The translations under genes were made by a program, and so were the position numbers. The notes below the pieces were generated by a model. The model was given only the letters and a program-made list of their open reading frames with translations. It did no database searches and was not told the DNA's origin. Shown in pieces: positions 1-8,678 of a stretch of 64,000 bases of DNA; position 1 is the first letter of the stretch, and every line of letters starts with the position of its first letter. The stretch is from contig NZ_CP113948.1 in NCBI RefSeq assembly GCF_026810365.1, positions 872,001-936,000 of the forward strand. The letters run 5' to 3'. The DNA comes from Flavobacterium praedii (GTDB taxonomy: Bacteria; Bacteroidota; Bacteroidia; Flavobacteriales; Flavobacteriaceae).

Positions 1-2
1 AA

Positions 3-2282
3 CTCTGGAATATCGCCAACACCCTACGTGGGAAAATGGATGCCGATGATTTCCGTGATTACATATTAGGTTTTATTTTCTACAAGTACCTGAGCACCAA
101 AATGGACTTGTATGCCAACACCATCCTAAAACCAGACGGTTTGACTTTTCAGGAAGTCGAAGGTCATGCAGATGAAGCGGCTTTGCTGGAAGAAATCAAA
201 CAATTGGCTTTAGACAAATTAGGTTACTTTTTGCTCCCATCCGAATTGTTCTCGGAATTGGCACGAAGAGGCAACGCAGGCGGAAAAAACAATTTTATTC
301 TGGGTGATTTAGCCAAAGTATTGACGCACATTGAGCAAAGTACGATGGGTTCTGAAAGTGAAGAAGATTTTGGAAACCTGTTTTCTGACCTCGATTTGAC
401 TTCCCACAAACTTGGAAAATCCGAAGCCGACAAAAACGAACTCATTGTAAAAGTCCTCGTGCATCTGGATGAAATTGATTTTGATTTAGAAAATACCGAC
501 AGTGATGTTCTGGGAGATGCCTACGAATATCTAATTGGGCAGTTTGCCAGTGGCGCAGGCAAGAAAGCAGGCGAATTCTATACCCCACAACAAGTCAGTA
601 GCATTTTGGCACAACTGGTAACGGTGGGCAAAGACAAACTCAAGAGCGTTTATGACCCTACTTGCGGTTCCGGTTCGTTATTGTTGCGTGTAGCCAAAGA
701 AGTAAAAGACGTAAGTGCTTTTTACGGACAGGAAATGAACCCTACGACGTACAACTTATGCCGCATGAATATGATTATGCACGATGTGCATTACAAGCGA
801 TTTGACATTAAGAACGAAGATACGCTGGAACGCCCACAGCATTATGATATGCGTTTTGAAGCCATTGTTGCCAATCCTCCTTTTTCTGCCAATTGGTCTG
901 CCAGCCCTTTGCACATGAACGACGAGCGTTTCTCTGCCTATGGGAAACTCGCACCAAGCTCCAAAGCCGATTTTGCCTTTGTGCAACACATGGTGCACCA
1001 ACTTGCCGATAACGGAACTATGGCAATCGTTCTCCCTCACGGTGTTTTGTTTCGTGGTGGTGCCGAAGGACACATACGCGAATATTTGATCAAAGAAAAA
1101 AACTACCTCGATGCCGTAATTGGTTTGCCAGCCAATATTTTTTACGGAACCAGCATACCAACCTGTATTCTGGTTTTGAAGAAAAAGCGTACCGATGCCG
1201 AAAATATTTTGTTTATCGATGCCAGCCAGCATTTTGAAAAGGTGAAAACCCAAAACGTGTTGCGTACCGAGGATATAGATAAAATAATTAGCACTTACGA
1301 AAACAGAACCGAAGAAGATAAATATTCGCATATTGCCCCTATTGCGGCCCCTATCATCCGTACAGACGCGATTAATCGTACAGACGCGATTAATCGCGTC
1401 TCTACATCATCATTATTAGACGCGATTAATCGCGTCTCTACCAGCATCGCCGAAAACGATTACAACCTGAATATTCCTCGTTATGTGGATACTTTTGAAG
1501 AAGAAGAAGAAATTATTGTTAATGATATCTGTATTAGCTTAGAAAAACTATCTGATTTATCAAACAAAAATGATGATATTCTTAAAAAACAATGTGATAT
1601 TCTAAAAATTCCTTTTCCAAACGGACATAATATATCATTATTAGAACAATACAAAAAAGGCGTAATGCAACAATTGTTCTCCGGTAAATTAAGGTTTAAA
1701 GACGAGAACGGAAAGGATTATCCGGATTGGGAGGAGAAAAAGTTGGGGGATGTTTGTGAAATTGTTGGTGGAGGAACACCAGATACTAATATTTCAGAAT
1801 ATTGGGGAGGAGAAATTCAGTGGTTTACACCAACAGAAATTAAATCTGATTTTGTTTCAAGTAGTATTAGAACAATAACAGAATTAGGTTTACAAAAATC
1901 CTCAGCTAAGAAATTACCTATTGGAACAATCCTTCTTACTACAAGAGCTACAATTGGTGAAGTTTCAATAGCACGAGAAGAATGTTCAACAAATCAAGGG
2001 TTTCAATCGTTAATTGCAAGAAAAGGAAATAGTAATATTTTTATATTTAATTGGATAAAACAAAACAAGCATGAATTAACTTCTAGAGCTAATGGTTCTA
2101 CTTTTCCTGAAATTAGTAAAACTGCAATTGAGAAAATATTTTTAAATGTACCTTCTTTTAAAGAACAACAAAAAATCGCCAATTTTTTATCGAGTATTGA
2201 TACAAAAATAGAAACCGTGAATGGGGAAATAGGAAAAACGCAATTATTCAAAAAAGGGTTGTTGCAGCAAATGTTTGTGTAA
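3..2282 (+). CDS. hsdM: Type I restriction-modification HsdM fused to a half HsdS (5' end outside window)
   Basis: N6-adenine DNA methyltransferase subunit of a type I restriction-modification system that also carries part of the specificity subunit. The frame is open from base 3: codons before the first ATG (base 36) read LWNIANTLRGK, a normal HsdM N-terminal stretch, so the true start lies upstream of the window. Counted from that Met, motif I DPTCGSG is at about 207-213 and catalytic NPPF at about 280-283. The HsdM tail (NIPRYVDTFEEEEE, from about 479) continues without a stop into the HsdS central region (LLEQYKKGVMQQLF, about 534), one target-recognition domain and the distal helix (EQQKIANFLSSIDTKIE), ending KKGLLQQMFV. 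The first recognition domain of a normal HsdS is missing. Residues about 442-469 are encoded by REP palindromes. hsdR follows downstream on the same strand, behind a RAYT gene. Confidence 0.9.
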   Translation, partial: LWNIANTLRGKMDADDFRDYILGFIFYKYLSTKMDLYANTILKPDGLTFQEVEGHADEAALLEEIKQLALDKLGYFLLPSELFSELARRGNAGGKNNFILGDLAKVLTHIEQSTMGSESEEDFGNLFSDLDLTSHKLGKSEADKNELIVKVLVHLDEIDFDLENTDSDVLGDAYEYLIGQFASGAGKKAGEFYTPQQVSSILAQLVTVGKDKLKSVYDPTCGSGSLLLRVAKEVKDVSAFYGQEMNPTTYNLCRMNMIMHDVHYKRFDIKNEDTLERPQHYDMRFEAIVANPPFSANWSASPLHMNDERFSAYGKLAPSSKADFAFVQHMVHQLADNGTMAIVLPHGVLFRGGAEGHIREYLIKEKNYLDAVIGLPANIFYGTSIPTCILVLKKKRTDAENILFIDASQHFEKVKTQNVLRTEDIDKIISTYENRTEEDKYSHIAPIAAPIIRTDAINRTDAINRVSTSSLLDAINRVSTSIAENDYNLNIPRYVDTFEEEEEIIVNDICISLEKLSDLSNKNDDILKKQCDILKIPFPNGHNISLLEQYKKGVMQQLFSGKLRFKDENGKDYPDWEEKKLGDVCEIVGGGTPDTNISEYWGGEIQWFTPTEIKSDFVSSSIRTITELGLQKSSAKKLPIGTILLTTRATIGEVSIAREECSTNQGFQSLIARKGNSNIFIFNWIKQNKHELTSRANGSTFPEISKTAIEKIFLNVPSFKEQQKIANFLSSIDTKIETVNGEIGKTQLFKKGLLQQMFV
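1359..1441. repeat. REP family 1 array inside hsdM-S coding sequence
   Basis: One half and two full copies of the palindrome AGACGCGATTAATCGCGTCT (flanked by GTAC or CTAC ends), separated by a short spacer. The length keeps the frame open, and the DNA is translated as RTDAIN repeats followed by RTDAINRVSTS-like peptides. The same palindrome occurs at 2290-2410 and inside the RAYT gene at 2446-3105. It sits between the methyltransferase domain and the HsdM tail, where a flexible linker could be tolerated. Confidence 0.9.
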
Positions 2283-2289
2283 TGCAACG

Positions 2290-2410
2290 GTAGAGACGCG
2301 ATTTATCGCGTCTATGTGTGGTGTGATGCAACGGTAGAGACGCGATTCATCGCGTCTATGTGTGGAGTGTGTGTAATGCAACGTAGAGACGCGATAAATC
2401 GCGTCTGTAC
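2290..2410. repeat. Three REP family 1 palindromes upstream of RAYT 1
   Basis: Three copies at 2290-2313, 2334-2357 and 2383-2410. The stem GTAGAGACGCGAT...ATCGCGTCT is constant. The centre differs among copies (ATTTAT, ATTCAT, ATAAAT, and ATTAAT elsewhere), so the outer hairpin arms are conserved while the middle drifts. They fill the gap between the hsdM-S stop and the RAYT start, the usual position of REPs next to their RAYT gene. Confidence 0.9.
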
Positions 2411-2445
2411 ACTATCCGGAGCATGTAGAATAAAAATAATGAAAT

Positions 2446-3105
2446 ATGAAAAAATTTCAGAATAAATATCGAATCCCATCCGCCCGATTGCAAAATTGGG
2501 ATTATGGCGAAAATGGAGCGTATTTCATCACAATATGCACCAAAAATATGGCGTGTTATTTTGGTAATATTGTATCCGGCCCATCCGTAGAGACGCGATT
2601 AATCGCGTCTGTACATGATAATGATTCAAAATGCGAAATGCAATTGAATGAATTAGGGAAAATTGCCCATCGCAATTGGGAAAATATTCCAAATCAATTT
2701 CCCGATATTGAATTGGGTAATTTTGTGATTATGCCCAATCATATGCATGGGATATTAATAATCAATAAAATGAAATTGCCATCCGATACCGTACAGACGC
2801 GATTAATCGCGTCTAATGATGATAATACAGAGACGCGATTAATCGCGTCTGTACATGCGCAAAATGAAAATAAAATAGGTGGATTTGCAGGCGATAAAAA
2901 TCCGATGCTAAATGAAAATATATCACGCATCATTCGGTGGTATAAAGGAAGATGCAGTTTTGAAATGCGTAAAATTCATGCTGATTTTGAATGGCTTTCA
3001 CGATTTCACGATCATATTATTAGAGATTCAAAGGCATTCGAAAGAATACAAACCTATATAGAAAACAACCCTTCCAAATGGAAAGAAGATAAATTTCACA
3101 ACTAA
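2446..3105 (+). CDS. REP-associated tyrosine transposase (RAYT 1), Y1/IS200-like
   Basis: Single-strand DNA transposase of the Y1 HUH superfamily, of the domesticated kind that works on REP palindromes. Seen: the N-terminal KYRIPSARLQNWDYGENGAY and FITICTKN strand, the metal-binding HUH motif in IMPNHMHGIL, and the likely catalytic Tyr in IQTYIENNPSKW near the C terminus. At 219 residues it is slightly long because three REP copies (2587-2614, 2791-2814, 2828-2854) are read through in frame as ETRLIASVH-type peptides. It lies between hsdM-S and hsdR; its stop is one base before the hsdR ATG, so it is probably co-transcribed with the restriction genes. Clearly related to RAYT 2 at 6288. Whether it is still active with the inserts is unknown. 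Confidence 0.88.
   Translation: MKKFQNKYRIPSARLQNWDYGENGAYFITICTKNMACYFGNIVSGPSVETRLIASVHDNDSKCEMQLNELGKIAHRNWENIPNQFPDIELGNFVIMPNHMHGILIINKMKLPSDTVQTRLIASNDDNTETRLIASVHAQNENKIGGFAGDKNPMLNENISRIIRWYKGRCSFEMRKIHADFEWLSRFHDHIIRDSKAFERIQTYIENNPSKWKEDKFHN
2587..2614. repeat. REP family 1 inside RAYT 1
   Basis: Complete palindrome (arms AGACGCGATT / AATCGCGTCT with GTAG and GTAC ends) within the transposase reading frame, encoding ETRLIASVH. It lies between the N-terminal strand region and the HUH motif. Confidence 0.92.
2791..2854. repeat. Two REP family 1 copies inside RAYT 1
   Basis: Copies at 2791-2814 and 2828-2854, again in the frame that gives TRLIAS peptides. The pair is separated by a short AATGATGATAAT-type spacer and lies between the HUH motif and the C-terminal catalytic Tyr region. 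Confidence 0.92.
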
Positions 3106-3106
3106 A

Positions 3107-5986
3107 ATGAGCCATCAATCCGAAGCAATATTAGAAAACAACTTAATCAAGCAATTGCGGGGTTTAGGCTATGCGTCTGTAACCATTCCCGATGGCGATG
3201 CTTTGGTTTCCAATCTACAAAGTCAATTAGAAGCTTTTAACGAAACCACTTTTACAGCCAAAGAGTTTGATGCTATCGTCAATCATCTAGCCAAAGGCAA
3301 TGTTTTTGAAAAAGCCAAAACGCTACGAGACCGTTTTCAATTGACCAAGGAAGATGGCACTTCGTTTTATGTTCGTTTTTTCAATGTGGAAGACAATAGC
3401 CAGAATTTATTTCAAGTTACCAATCAAATCAGTCTGGAAGGAAGCTACAAGAACCGTTTTGATGTAACGCTTTTGGTCAATGGTTTGCCATTGGTACAAA
3501 TAGAACTCAAACGTTCGGGCTTAGAAATTAAAGAAGCGTTTAACCAAATTAATCGCTACCAATTGCATTCTTTTTGGAGCAATCACGGTTTGTTTCAATA
3601 CGTGCAACTGTTTGTAATCAGTAATGGTGTAAATACCAAATATTTGGCAAACAACAAACTGCAATCGGTCAAACAAACGTTCTTTTGGGCAGATACCAAT
3701 AATAAAAACATAACCGAGTTGCACGAGTTCGCAGCTGCATTTCTGAACCCGGAACATTTGGGCAAAATGGTGTCTCATTATATCGTGATAAACGAAACAC
3801 ACAAGGTAATGATGGTGTTGCGACCGTATCAATATTTTGCCACAGAAGCGATAATTCATCAAATCAAAAACTCAAGCGAGAACGCCTACATTTGGCACAC
3901 CACAGGTTCGGGTAAAACTTTAACCTCGTTCAAGGCAAGCCAAATTGTGATGGAATTACCTGAGGTGTACAAAGTTGTTTTTGTTGTGGACCGTAAAGAT
4001 TTGGATTTCCAGACCATGAATGAATTCAACGCTTTCAAAAAAGATAGTGTTGATGTCACGGATAATACACAATCCTTGGTTCGGCAATTAACGGATACTA
4101 CCAAGTTGGTTCTGACTACGATTCAGAAATTAAACAATGCCGTTTCAGAACGTTTTGCTGGTAAAATAGAGTCGTTGCGCCATAAGAAAATCGTTTTTAT
4201 TTTTGATGAATGCCACCGTTCCCAGTTTGGAGAAACCCACGATAGAATTACCAAATTCTTTGACAAAAGTCAGTTAATCGGTTTTACAGGAACGCCCATA
4301 TTTGCCGAAAACGCTTCCAAGAATGATTTAGGAAAACGCACCACCAAAGATTTGTTTGGTAATTGCTTGCACAAATACGTGATTACGGATGCCATTCAGG
4401 ATGAAAACGTATTGCGCTTTGGGATTGAATATGTGGGGAAATACAAAAACAAGAGCAATTCTTTTATCGACATAGAAGTCGAAGATATAGACAAGCAAGA
4501 GGTTTTGGATTCGGAAAAGCGAATCAACAAAATCGTCGATTATATTATTGCCTATCACAATCAGAAAACCTTTGATAGAGATTATTCAGCCCTTTTGGCG
4601 GTAAGCAGTATCAATAATGTGATTCAGTATTACGATCTATTCCAAAAAAAGAAAGAAGCTGGAGAACACGATTTGCGTATTGCCACTATTTTTACCTATG
4701 GTACCAATGAAGATTCAGACCAAGCACAGGATTTCCTTCCCGAAGATGAAGTCGATTTTGATGTTTTGGCAGAACCACAAACCAGTTATCAGGGAAAGCA
4801 TACCCGAGATAAATTAGAAAGATATATTGGAGATTATAATACAATGTATGGCACCAGCTATTCTACAAAAGACAGTGATTCTTTTCAAAAATATTTTCAA
4901 AATATCAGCAGAAGATTAAAAGACCGTGAGAAGGAGAATTTTGACAATGAGAAAGACCGTTTGGATATTGTAATTGTTGTGAATATGATGCTTACCGGTT
5001 TTGATGCCAAAAAAGTAAATACGCTTTATGTGGATAAAAATTTGAAGCAACACGGTTTGATACAAGCATTTTCGAGAACGAATCGAATCCTTGGAGAACA
5101 GAAGTCACAAGGAAATATTTTGTCCTTCAGGAACCTCAAAAAAGCTACCGACGATGCTATTACTTTGTTTTCAAATAAAGAGGCGATTGAAGTCGTTACC
5201 ATGCCCGATTATGAAAAAATAGCAGCGAAGTTTGATGAAGCTTTGAAACTCCTACGAGAAATTACACCAACCTACCAAAGCGTAAATGATTTGGAAAGTG
5301 AAGAAGCAGAAGCTCAATTTGTACAAGCTTTCCGAAAATTAATGCGAGCCATGAACGTTTTGCAATCCTACACCGATTTTGATTGGGAGGATTTACTGTT
5401 AGACGAGCAGGAATTTGAAGATTATAAAAGCAAGTATTTAGATTTATACGAAAAAGTAAAACGGGACAACGAAAAACAAAAAACTTCGATTCTTGATGAC
5501 ATTGATTTTGAATTGGAGTTAATCCATCGTGACCAAATCAACGTGGCCTATATCCTGAAATTGTTAGCACAATTGAAAGGAGCAAAAACACCATCGGCAG
5601 TTGCCGCACAAAAGAAAGCCATCATTGATTTATTGGGTGGTGATATTCAGTTAAGAAGCAAGCGAGAGCTGATTCAGAAGTTTATCGATGAAAATATGCC
5701 CCACATCAAAGACGGTGATTCCATTGAAGATGAATTTGAAAAATACTGGCAAGACCAAAAAGTATTGGCACTAGGCAAACTTTGCGAAGACGAACACCTG
5801 GACAAAGCGCAATTCAAAGCCTTAATTGATGCCTACATCTACAGTGGTCGCGAACCCATCAAAGATGAGGTTTTCCAATGCCTAGACAACAGACCAAGTA
5901 TTCTGCAAGCCAGAACAATTGGCGATCGTATCATTGCCAAAATGAAGGAGTTTGTTGAAGTTTTTGTTAAGGGGATGATGGCGTAA
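3107..5986 (+). CDS. hsdR: Type I restriction enzyme, endonuclease/translocase subunit HsdR
   Basis: DNA-translocating restriction subunit; 959 residues, normal for HsdR. The N-terminal nuclease core is visible around residue 130 (VQIELKRSG, the ELK part of a PD-ExK site). The motor follows: Walker A TTGSGKT at about 266-272, DECH box (FIFDECHRSQFG) at about 366, and motif III-like GFTGTPIF. The second RecA lobe includes NMMLTGFDAKKVNTLYVDK and QAFSRTNR. A C-terminal helical part binds the methylase. Start ATG at 3107 is one base after the RAYT 1 stop; no separate promoter is obvious, so expression probably depends on read-through from hsdM-S. Nothing looks broken. Confidence 0.95.
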   Translation: MSHQSEAILENNLIKQLRGLGYASVTIPDGDALVSNLQSQLEAFNETTFTAKEFDAIVNHLAKGNVFEKAKTLRDRFQLTKEDGTSFYVRFFNVEDNSQNLFQVTNQISLEGSYKNRFDVTLLVNGLPLVQIELKRSGLEIKEAFNQINRYQLHSFWSNHGLFQYVQLFVISNGVNTKYLANNKLQSVKQTFFWADTNNKNITELHEFAAAFLNPEHLGKMVSHYIVINETHKVMMVLRPYQYFATEAIIHQIKNSSENAYIWHTTGSGKTLTSFKASQIVMELPEVYKVVFVVDRKDLDFQTMNEFNAFKKDSVDVTDNTQSLVRQLTDTTKLVLTTIQKLNNAVSERFAGKIESLRHKKIVFIFDECHRSQFGETHDRITKFFDKSQLIGFTGTPIFAENASKNDLGKRTTKDLFGNCLHKYVITDAIQDENVLRFGIEYVGKYKNKSNSFIDIEVEDIDKQEVLDSEKRINKIVDYIIAYHNQKTFDRDYSALLAVSSINNVIQYYDLFQKKKEAGEHDLRIATIFTYGTNEDSDQAQDFLPEDEVDFDVLAEPQTSYQGKHTRDKLERYIGDYNTMYGTSYSTKDSDSFQKYFQNISRRLKDREKENFDNEKDRLDIVIVVNMMLTGFDAKKVNTLYVDKNLKQHGLIQAFSRTNRILGEQKSQGNILSFRNLKKATDDAITLFSNKEAIEVVTMPDYEKIAAKFDEALKLLREITPTYQSVNDLESEEAEAQFVQAFRKLMRAMNVLQSYTDFDWEDLLLDEQEFEDYKSKYLDLYEKVKRDNEKQKTSILDDIDFELELIHRDQINVAYILKLLAQLKGAKTPSAVAAQKKAIIDLLGGDIQLRSKRELIQKFIDENMPHIKDGDSIEDEFEKYWQDQKVLALGKLCEDEHLDKAQFKALIDAYIYSGREPIKDEVFQCLDNRPSILQARTIGDRIIAKMKEFVEVFVKGMMA

Positions 5987-5990
5987 ATTT

Positions 5991-6110
5991 GTAGAGACGG
6001 GTTTGAAACCCGTCTGTACGAATTCCGTCTGTACGAATTCCGTCTGTACGAAACCCGTCTGTACTGTATGAATTCCGTCTGTATGAAACCCGTCTGTATG
6101 AAACCCGTCT
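5991..6110. repeat. REP family 2: one full palindrome followed by tandem half-units
   Basis: A complete copy at about 5991-6018 (core GACGGGTTTGAAACCCGTC) is followed by about six 15-bp units of the form GTACGAAACCCGTCT or GTACGAATTCCGTCT. These are right-hand half palindromes repeated head to tail, with ACG/ATG and AAACCC/AATTCC variation. It lies just after the hsdR stop and before RAYT 2. From 6110 to 6287 the sequence holds two imperfect direct copies of AATAATTCTGAAAATTG and nothing else recognised. Confidence 0.85.
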
Positions 6111-6287
6111 GCCGATGATCCTATATCTAGATTATCTCATTTGTGAAATTATCATAATAATTCTGAAAATTGGGAAAATGATTGTGTTTGGGCAAAATAA
6201 ATAGGATCGGGTGAAATAATTCTGAAAATTGTAAAAATGATAATTTTGTAAATATATTTGAAATAGCAATAAATTGAATAATAGAAT

Positions 6288-6878
6288 ATGCAAAAATTTA
6301 AAGGTAAATACCGCATTGATACCGCTAGAGCAAAATGGTGGGATTACAAGAATGAGGGGAATTATTTTATAACAATTTGTACCAAAAATCGAGCGCATTT
6401 ATTTGGATATGTAAACGATGGCGAAATGAAATTGAACGAATATGGTAAAATTGTTTCCGATTGTTGGTATGATTTGCCCAATCATTATAGCAATATTATA
6501 TTGGATGAATTTCAAATAATGCCCAATCATATTCATTGTATTGTTGGGGTGGATAATTCCAATTCGATTTTCCCCGTAGAGACGGGTTTCAAACCCGTCT
6601 GTACTTCTAATGATTCCGCCAATGATTCCGCCAATGATTCCACCGATATTTCAGAAAATAAAGAAAAAAAAATTCACGGTATATTTGAATTTATACGTGC
6701 ATTAAAAACATTTTCGTCTAGAAGAATTAATGAAATGCGAGATACCAAAGGAGTTTCTAATTGGCAGGAGCGATTTCATGACCATATCATTAGAGATGAA
6801 ATGGAATACAATAGAATAAAAAACTACATCATAAATAATCCTAAAAATTGGAGTGAGGATTGTTTTTTTGATAAATAA
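6288..6878 (+). CDS. REP-associated tyrosine transposase (RAYT 2), Y1/IS200-like
   Basis: Second RAYT, 196 residues, clearly paralogous to RAYT 1 (KYRIDTARAKWWDY, FITICTKNRAHLFG). HUH motif in QIMPNHIHCIV; likely catalytic Tyr in IKNYIINNPKNW. It carries one REP in frame (6576-6604), but of the second family, read as VETGFKPVCT. This matches the palindromes just upstream at 5991, which suggests that each RAYT is paired with its own REP sequence. A short NDSA(N/T) repeat, read from ATGATTCCGCCA-like units, follows the REP. It ends 53 bases before the next gene. Confidence 0.88.
   Translation: MQKFKGKYRIDTARAKWWDYKNEGNYFITICTKNRAHLFGYVNDGEMKLNEYGKIVSDCWYDLPNHYSNIILDEFQIMPNHIHCIVGVDNSNSIFPVETGFKPVCTSNDSANDSANDSTDISENKEKKIHGIFEFIRALKTFSSRRINEMRDTKGVSNWQERFHDHIIRDEMEYNRIKNYIINNPKNWSEDCFFDK
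6576..6604. repeat. REP family 2 inside RAYT 2
   Basis: Complete palindrome with core GACGGGTTTCAAACCCGTC and GTAGA / TGTAC ends, inside the transposase gene in the position equivalent to the insert site of RAYT 1 (after the HUH motif). Confidence 0.92.
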
Positions 6879-6931
6879 AAAGGAATATAGAATAAAATCA
6901 AGGGTACATATAAATAAATAGAATTGTAATA

Positions 6932-8494
6932 ATGAATAGCAACACCATTCACACCAAGTTAAAAATATCGTTCGACAATGATTTTATTAGTCGTCTATAT
7001 GACGTAACACCCGCACAAACTAAATTATTGAGAGAATTAACGATACGGGTACATGGGAAAATTGATAAAGTTTTGATTCGAAAATTAGAAAAACTGTCGA
7101 AAGAAAACCCCAATTTACCGCAGTTAAAGAATTTTATGTCTGTGGCTTACAACAAACTTGGTGATTTTGCCAAATCATTGGAAATAAACAGTCAGCTATT
7201 AAAAGAATTTCCGGATTATTTACATGCCCGACTTAATGCAGCAAATCATTATATACACAAAGGAGAACCTGATAGTGCTTTGGAATATTTGGGTGAAAAT
7301 TTAGATTTAAAAGGAATGTTTCCTAATCGTTCAGAATTTCATTTTTCGGAAGTACAAGCTTATTATTATTCAACGTTTCTATATGCCATAGCAAAAAGAG
7401 ATTTGCCTTTAGCCGAAAATAGATTGTCATTTTACAAATCAATAGACGAAGACAATCCTCGTATCGAAGAACTTGAAGAACATCTAGAAAGTTTAAAATT
7501 TGATTTAGGTTTTGATGATTTTGGCGATGATTTTTCAGAATTAATAGAAAATGAGCCTCCTGTAACCGATAGAGTTAATCCCCCAGTTTTTAACCATCAA
7601 GAGATTTATGAACTGTATCAATTAGGTTTCAAGAATGCAAAACCAGTACTTGATAAAATTTTAGCACTACCTAGAGAAACTGTTATTCAAGATTTAGAAA
7701 TGGTTTTACAAGATGGTATAGAGCGCTATCCCTATTTTTTAGATAAGGACTGGTCCGTTTTCACACATTCGTTTGCGTTACATGCGATGTTTCTTTTGAT
7801 GGAATTAAAAGCGACAGAGAGTTTAATGCCAGTTTTGAATTTTTTACAATATGATGAAGAATTTTTAGAATTTTATATTGGCGATTTTTTAACAGAGGAA
7901 ATTTGGCAATGTGTGTATTTTCTTGGGAAAGGCCAAGTAGATTTGTTAAAAGAGTTTTTGATGAAACCAGGAGTATATACTTTTGCAAAGTCTGCTGTAT
8001 CTCAAGCTTTAACACAAATTGCAATCCTTGAAAATCGTAGAACTAATGAAATAGAAAAGGTATATACAGAAATACTAACTTTTTTCATAAATGCTAAAGG
8101 GGAAGACAATGTAATAGATCCCACATTTATAGGACTGATGATAGGGGATATTGGTGATGTCAAATTGAAAAGTTTATATCCACTTATTGAAGCTTTATAT
8201 GATTTAGAATATGTTGATTATAGTTTAGAAGGGGATTTTGAAAATTTTAAAAAAAACCATAATCAAGATGAAATTGTAACTCTTGAATATTCGATAAAAA
8301 TATTAAGTGTAATCTATTCCGAAGCAGATTTTTGTGAAGAGTCTGATACTGTTGAAAATAAAGACGATAATTATTTTCATTCGCTTAAAAATGAACCAAA
8401 AGTCATTCAGTTACCAGTAAGTTCTGTAAAAGTGAATAGAAATGATCCATGTCCTTGTGGAAGTGGCAAAAAGTATAAAAAATGTTGTGGATAA
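6932..8494 (+). CDS. TPR-containing protein with DUF1186 region and C-terminal SEC-C zinc motif
   Basis: Unknown function, 520 residues, cytoplasmic (no signal peptide or membrane helix). Residues about 60-170 look like TPR helices ([40 protein letters not shown]). From about 215 the sequence [16 protein letters not shown] starts a DUF1186-like helical part. The protein ends with a SEC-C zinc-binding motif, [19 protein letters not shown], the type found at the end of SecA and in many accessory proteins. It follows RAYT 2 in the same direction and may be part of the restriction-locus island, but no direct link is visible. Confidence 0.7.
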   Translation: MNSNTIHTKLKISFDNDFISRLYDVTPAQTKLLRELTIRVHGKIDKVLIRKLEKLSKENPNLPQLKNFMSVAYNKLGDFAKSLEINSQLLKEFPDYLHARLNAANHYIHKGEPDSALEYLGENLDLKGMFPNRSEFHFSEVQAYYYSTFLYAIAKRDLPLAENRLSFYKSIDEDNPRIEELEEHLESLKFDLGFDDFGDDFSELIENEPPVTDRVNPPVFNHQEIYELYQLGFKNAKPVLDKILALPRETVIQDLEMVLQDGIERYPYFLDKDWSVFTHSFALHAMFLLMELKATESLMPVLNFLQYDEEFLEFYIGDFLTEEIWQCVYFLGKGQVDLLKEFLMKPGVYTFAKSAVSQALTQIAILENRRTNEIEKVYTEILTFFINAKGEDNVIDPTFIGLMIGDIGDVKLKSLYPLIEALYDLEYVDYSLEGDFENFKKNHNQDEIVTLEYSIKILSVIYSEADFCEESDTVENKDDNYFHSLKNEPKVIQLPVSSVKVNRNDPCPCGSGKKYKKCCG

Positions 8495-8646
8495 GAAAAT
8501 AAGCAATAAAGGTGGTTTTTGGGAATTATATAAAACTCATTAAATGAAACTCTCCGTAGTCTCCCGACTTCAAAGTCTTTTTTAATACCAATCCCCAAAA
8601 TCCCTACCGATACCGGCTCTTTCTTTCATCTCAATAATAAAATTGA

Positions 8647-8673
8647 TTTGTGTACGTACAGTTTGTACTTTTG
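8647..8673 (+). promoter_or_regulatory. Possible promoter of the RNA methyltransferase
   Basis: TTTG at 8647-8650 and TACTTTTG at 8666-8673, a perfect Bacteroidota -7 (TAnnTTTG). Spacing is 15 bases, a little short. The ATG at 8679 is only 5 bases further, so the mRNA would be leaderless or nearly so. Confidence 0.35.
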
Positions 8674-8678
8674 CCTTT

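Noticed and set aside
224..2287. Minus-strand open frames inside hsdM-S (such as 756-1331 and 2003-2287)
   Set aside because: Shadows of the plus-strand gene: no start context or family features, low-complexity translations.
1359..2854. Palindromes at 1359-1441, 2290-2410 and 2587-2854 as a CRISPR array or operator sites
   Set aside because: Copies are irregularly spaced, inside coding sequence as well as between genes, and belong to a RAYT-linked REP family.
2446..3105. RAYT 1 as an active insertion sequence with defined ends
   Set aside because: No IS200-type ends or accessory tnpB; single-copy style with REPs at the side fits a domesticated RAYT.
5991..6110. Regular short repeats that look like a CRISPR array
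   Set aside because: The units are 15 bases, directly abutting, with no unique spacers and no cas genes. They match halves of REP family 2.
8643..8678. Upstream in-frame codons as the start of the RNA methyltransferase
   Set aside because: They overlap the TAnnTTTG element and do not match the family; ATG 8679 begins the conserved part.
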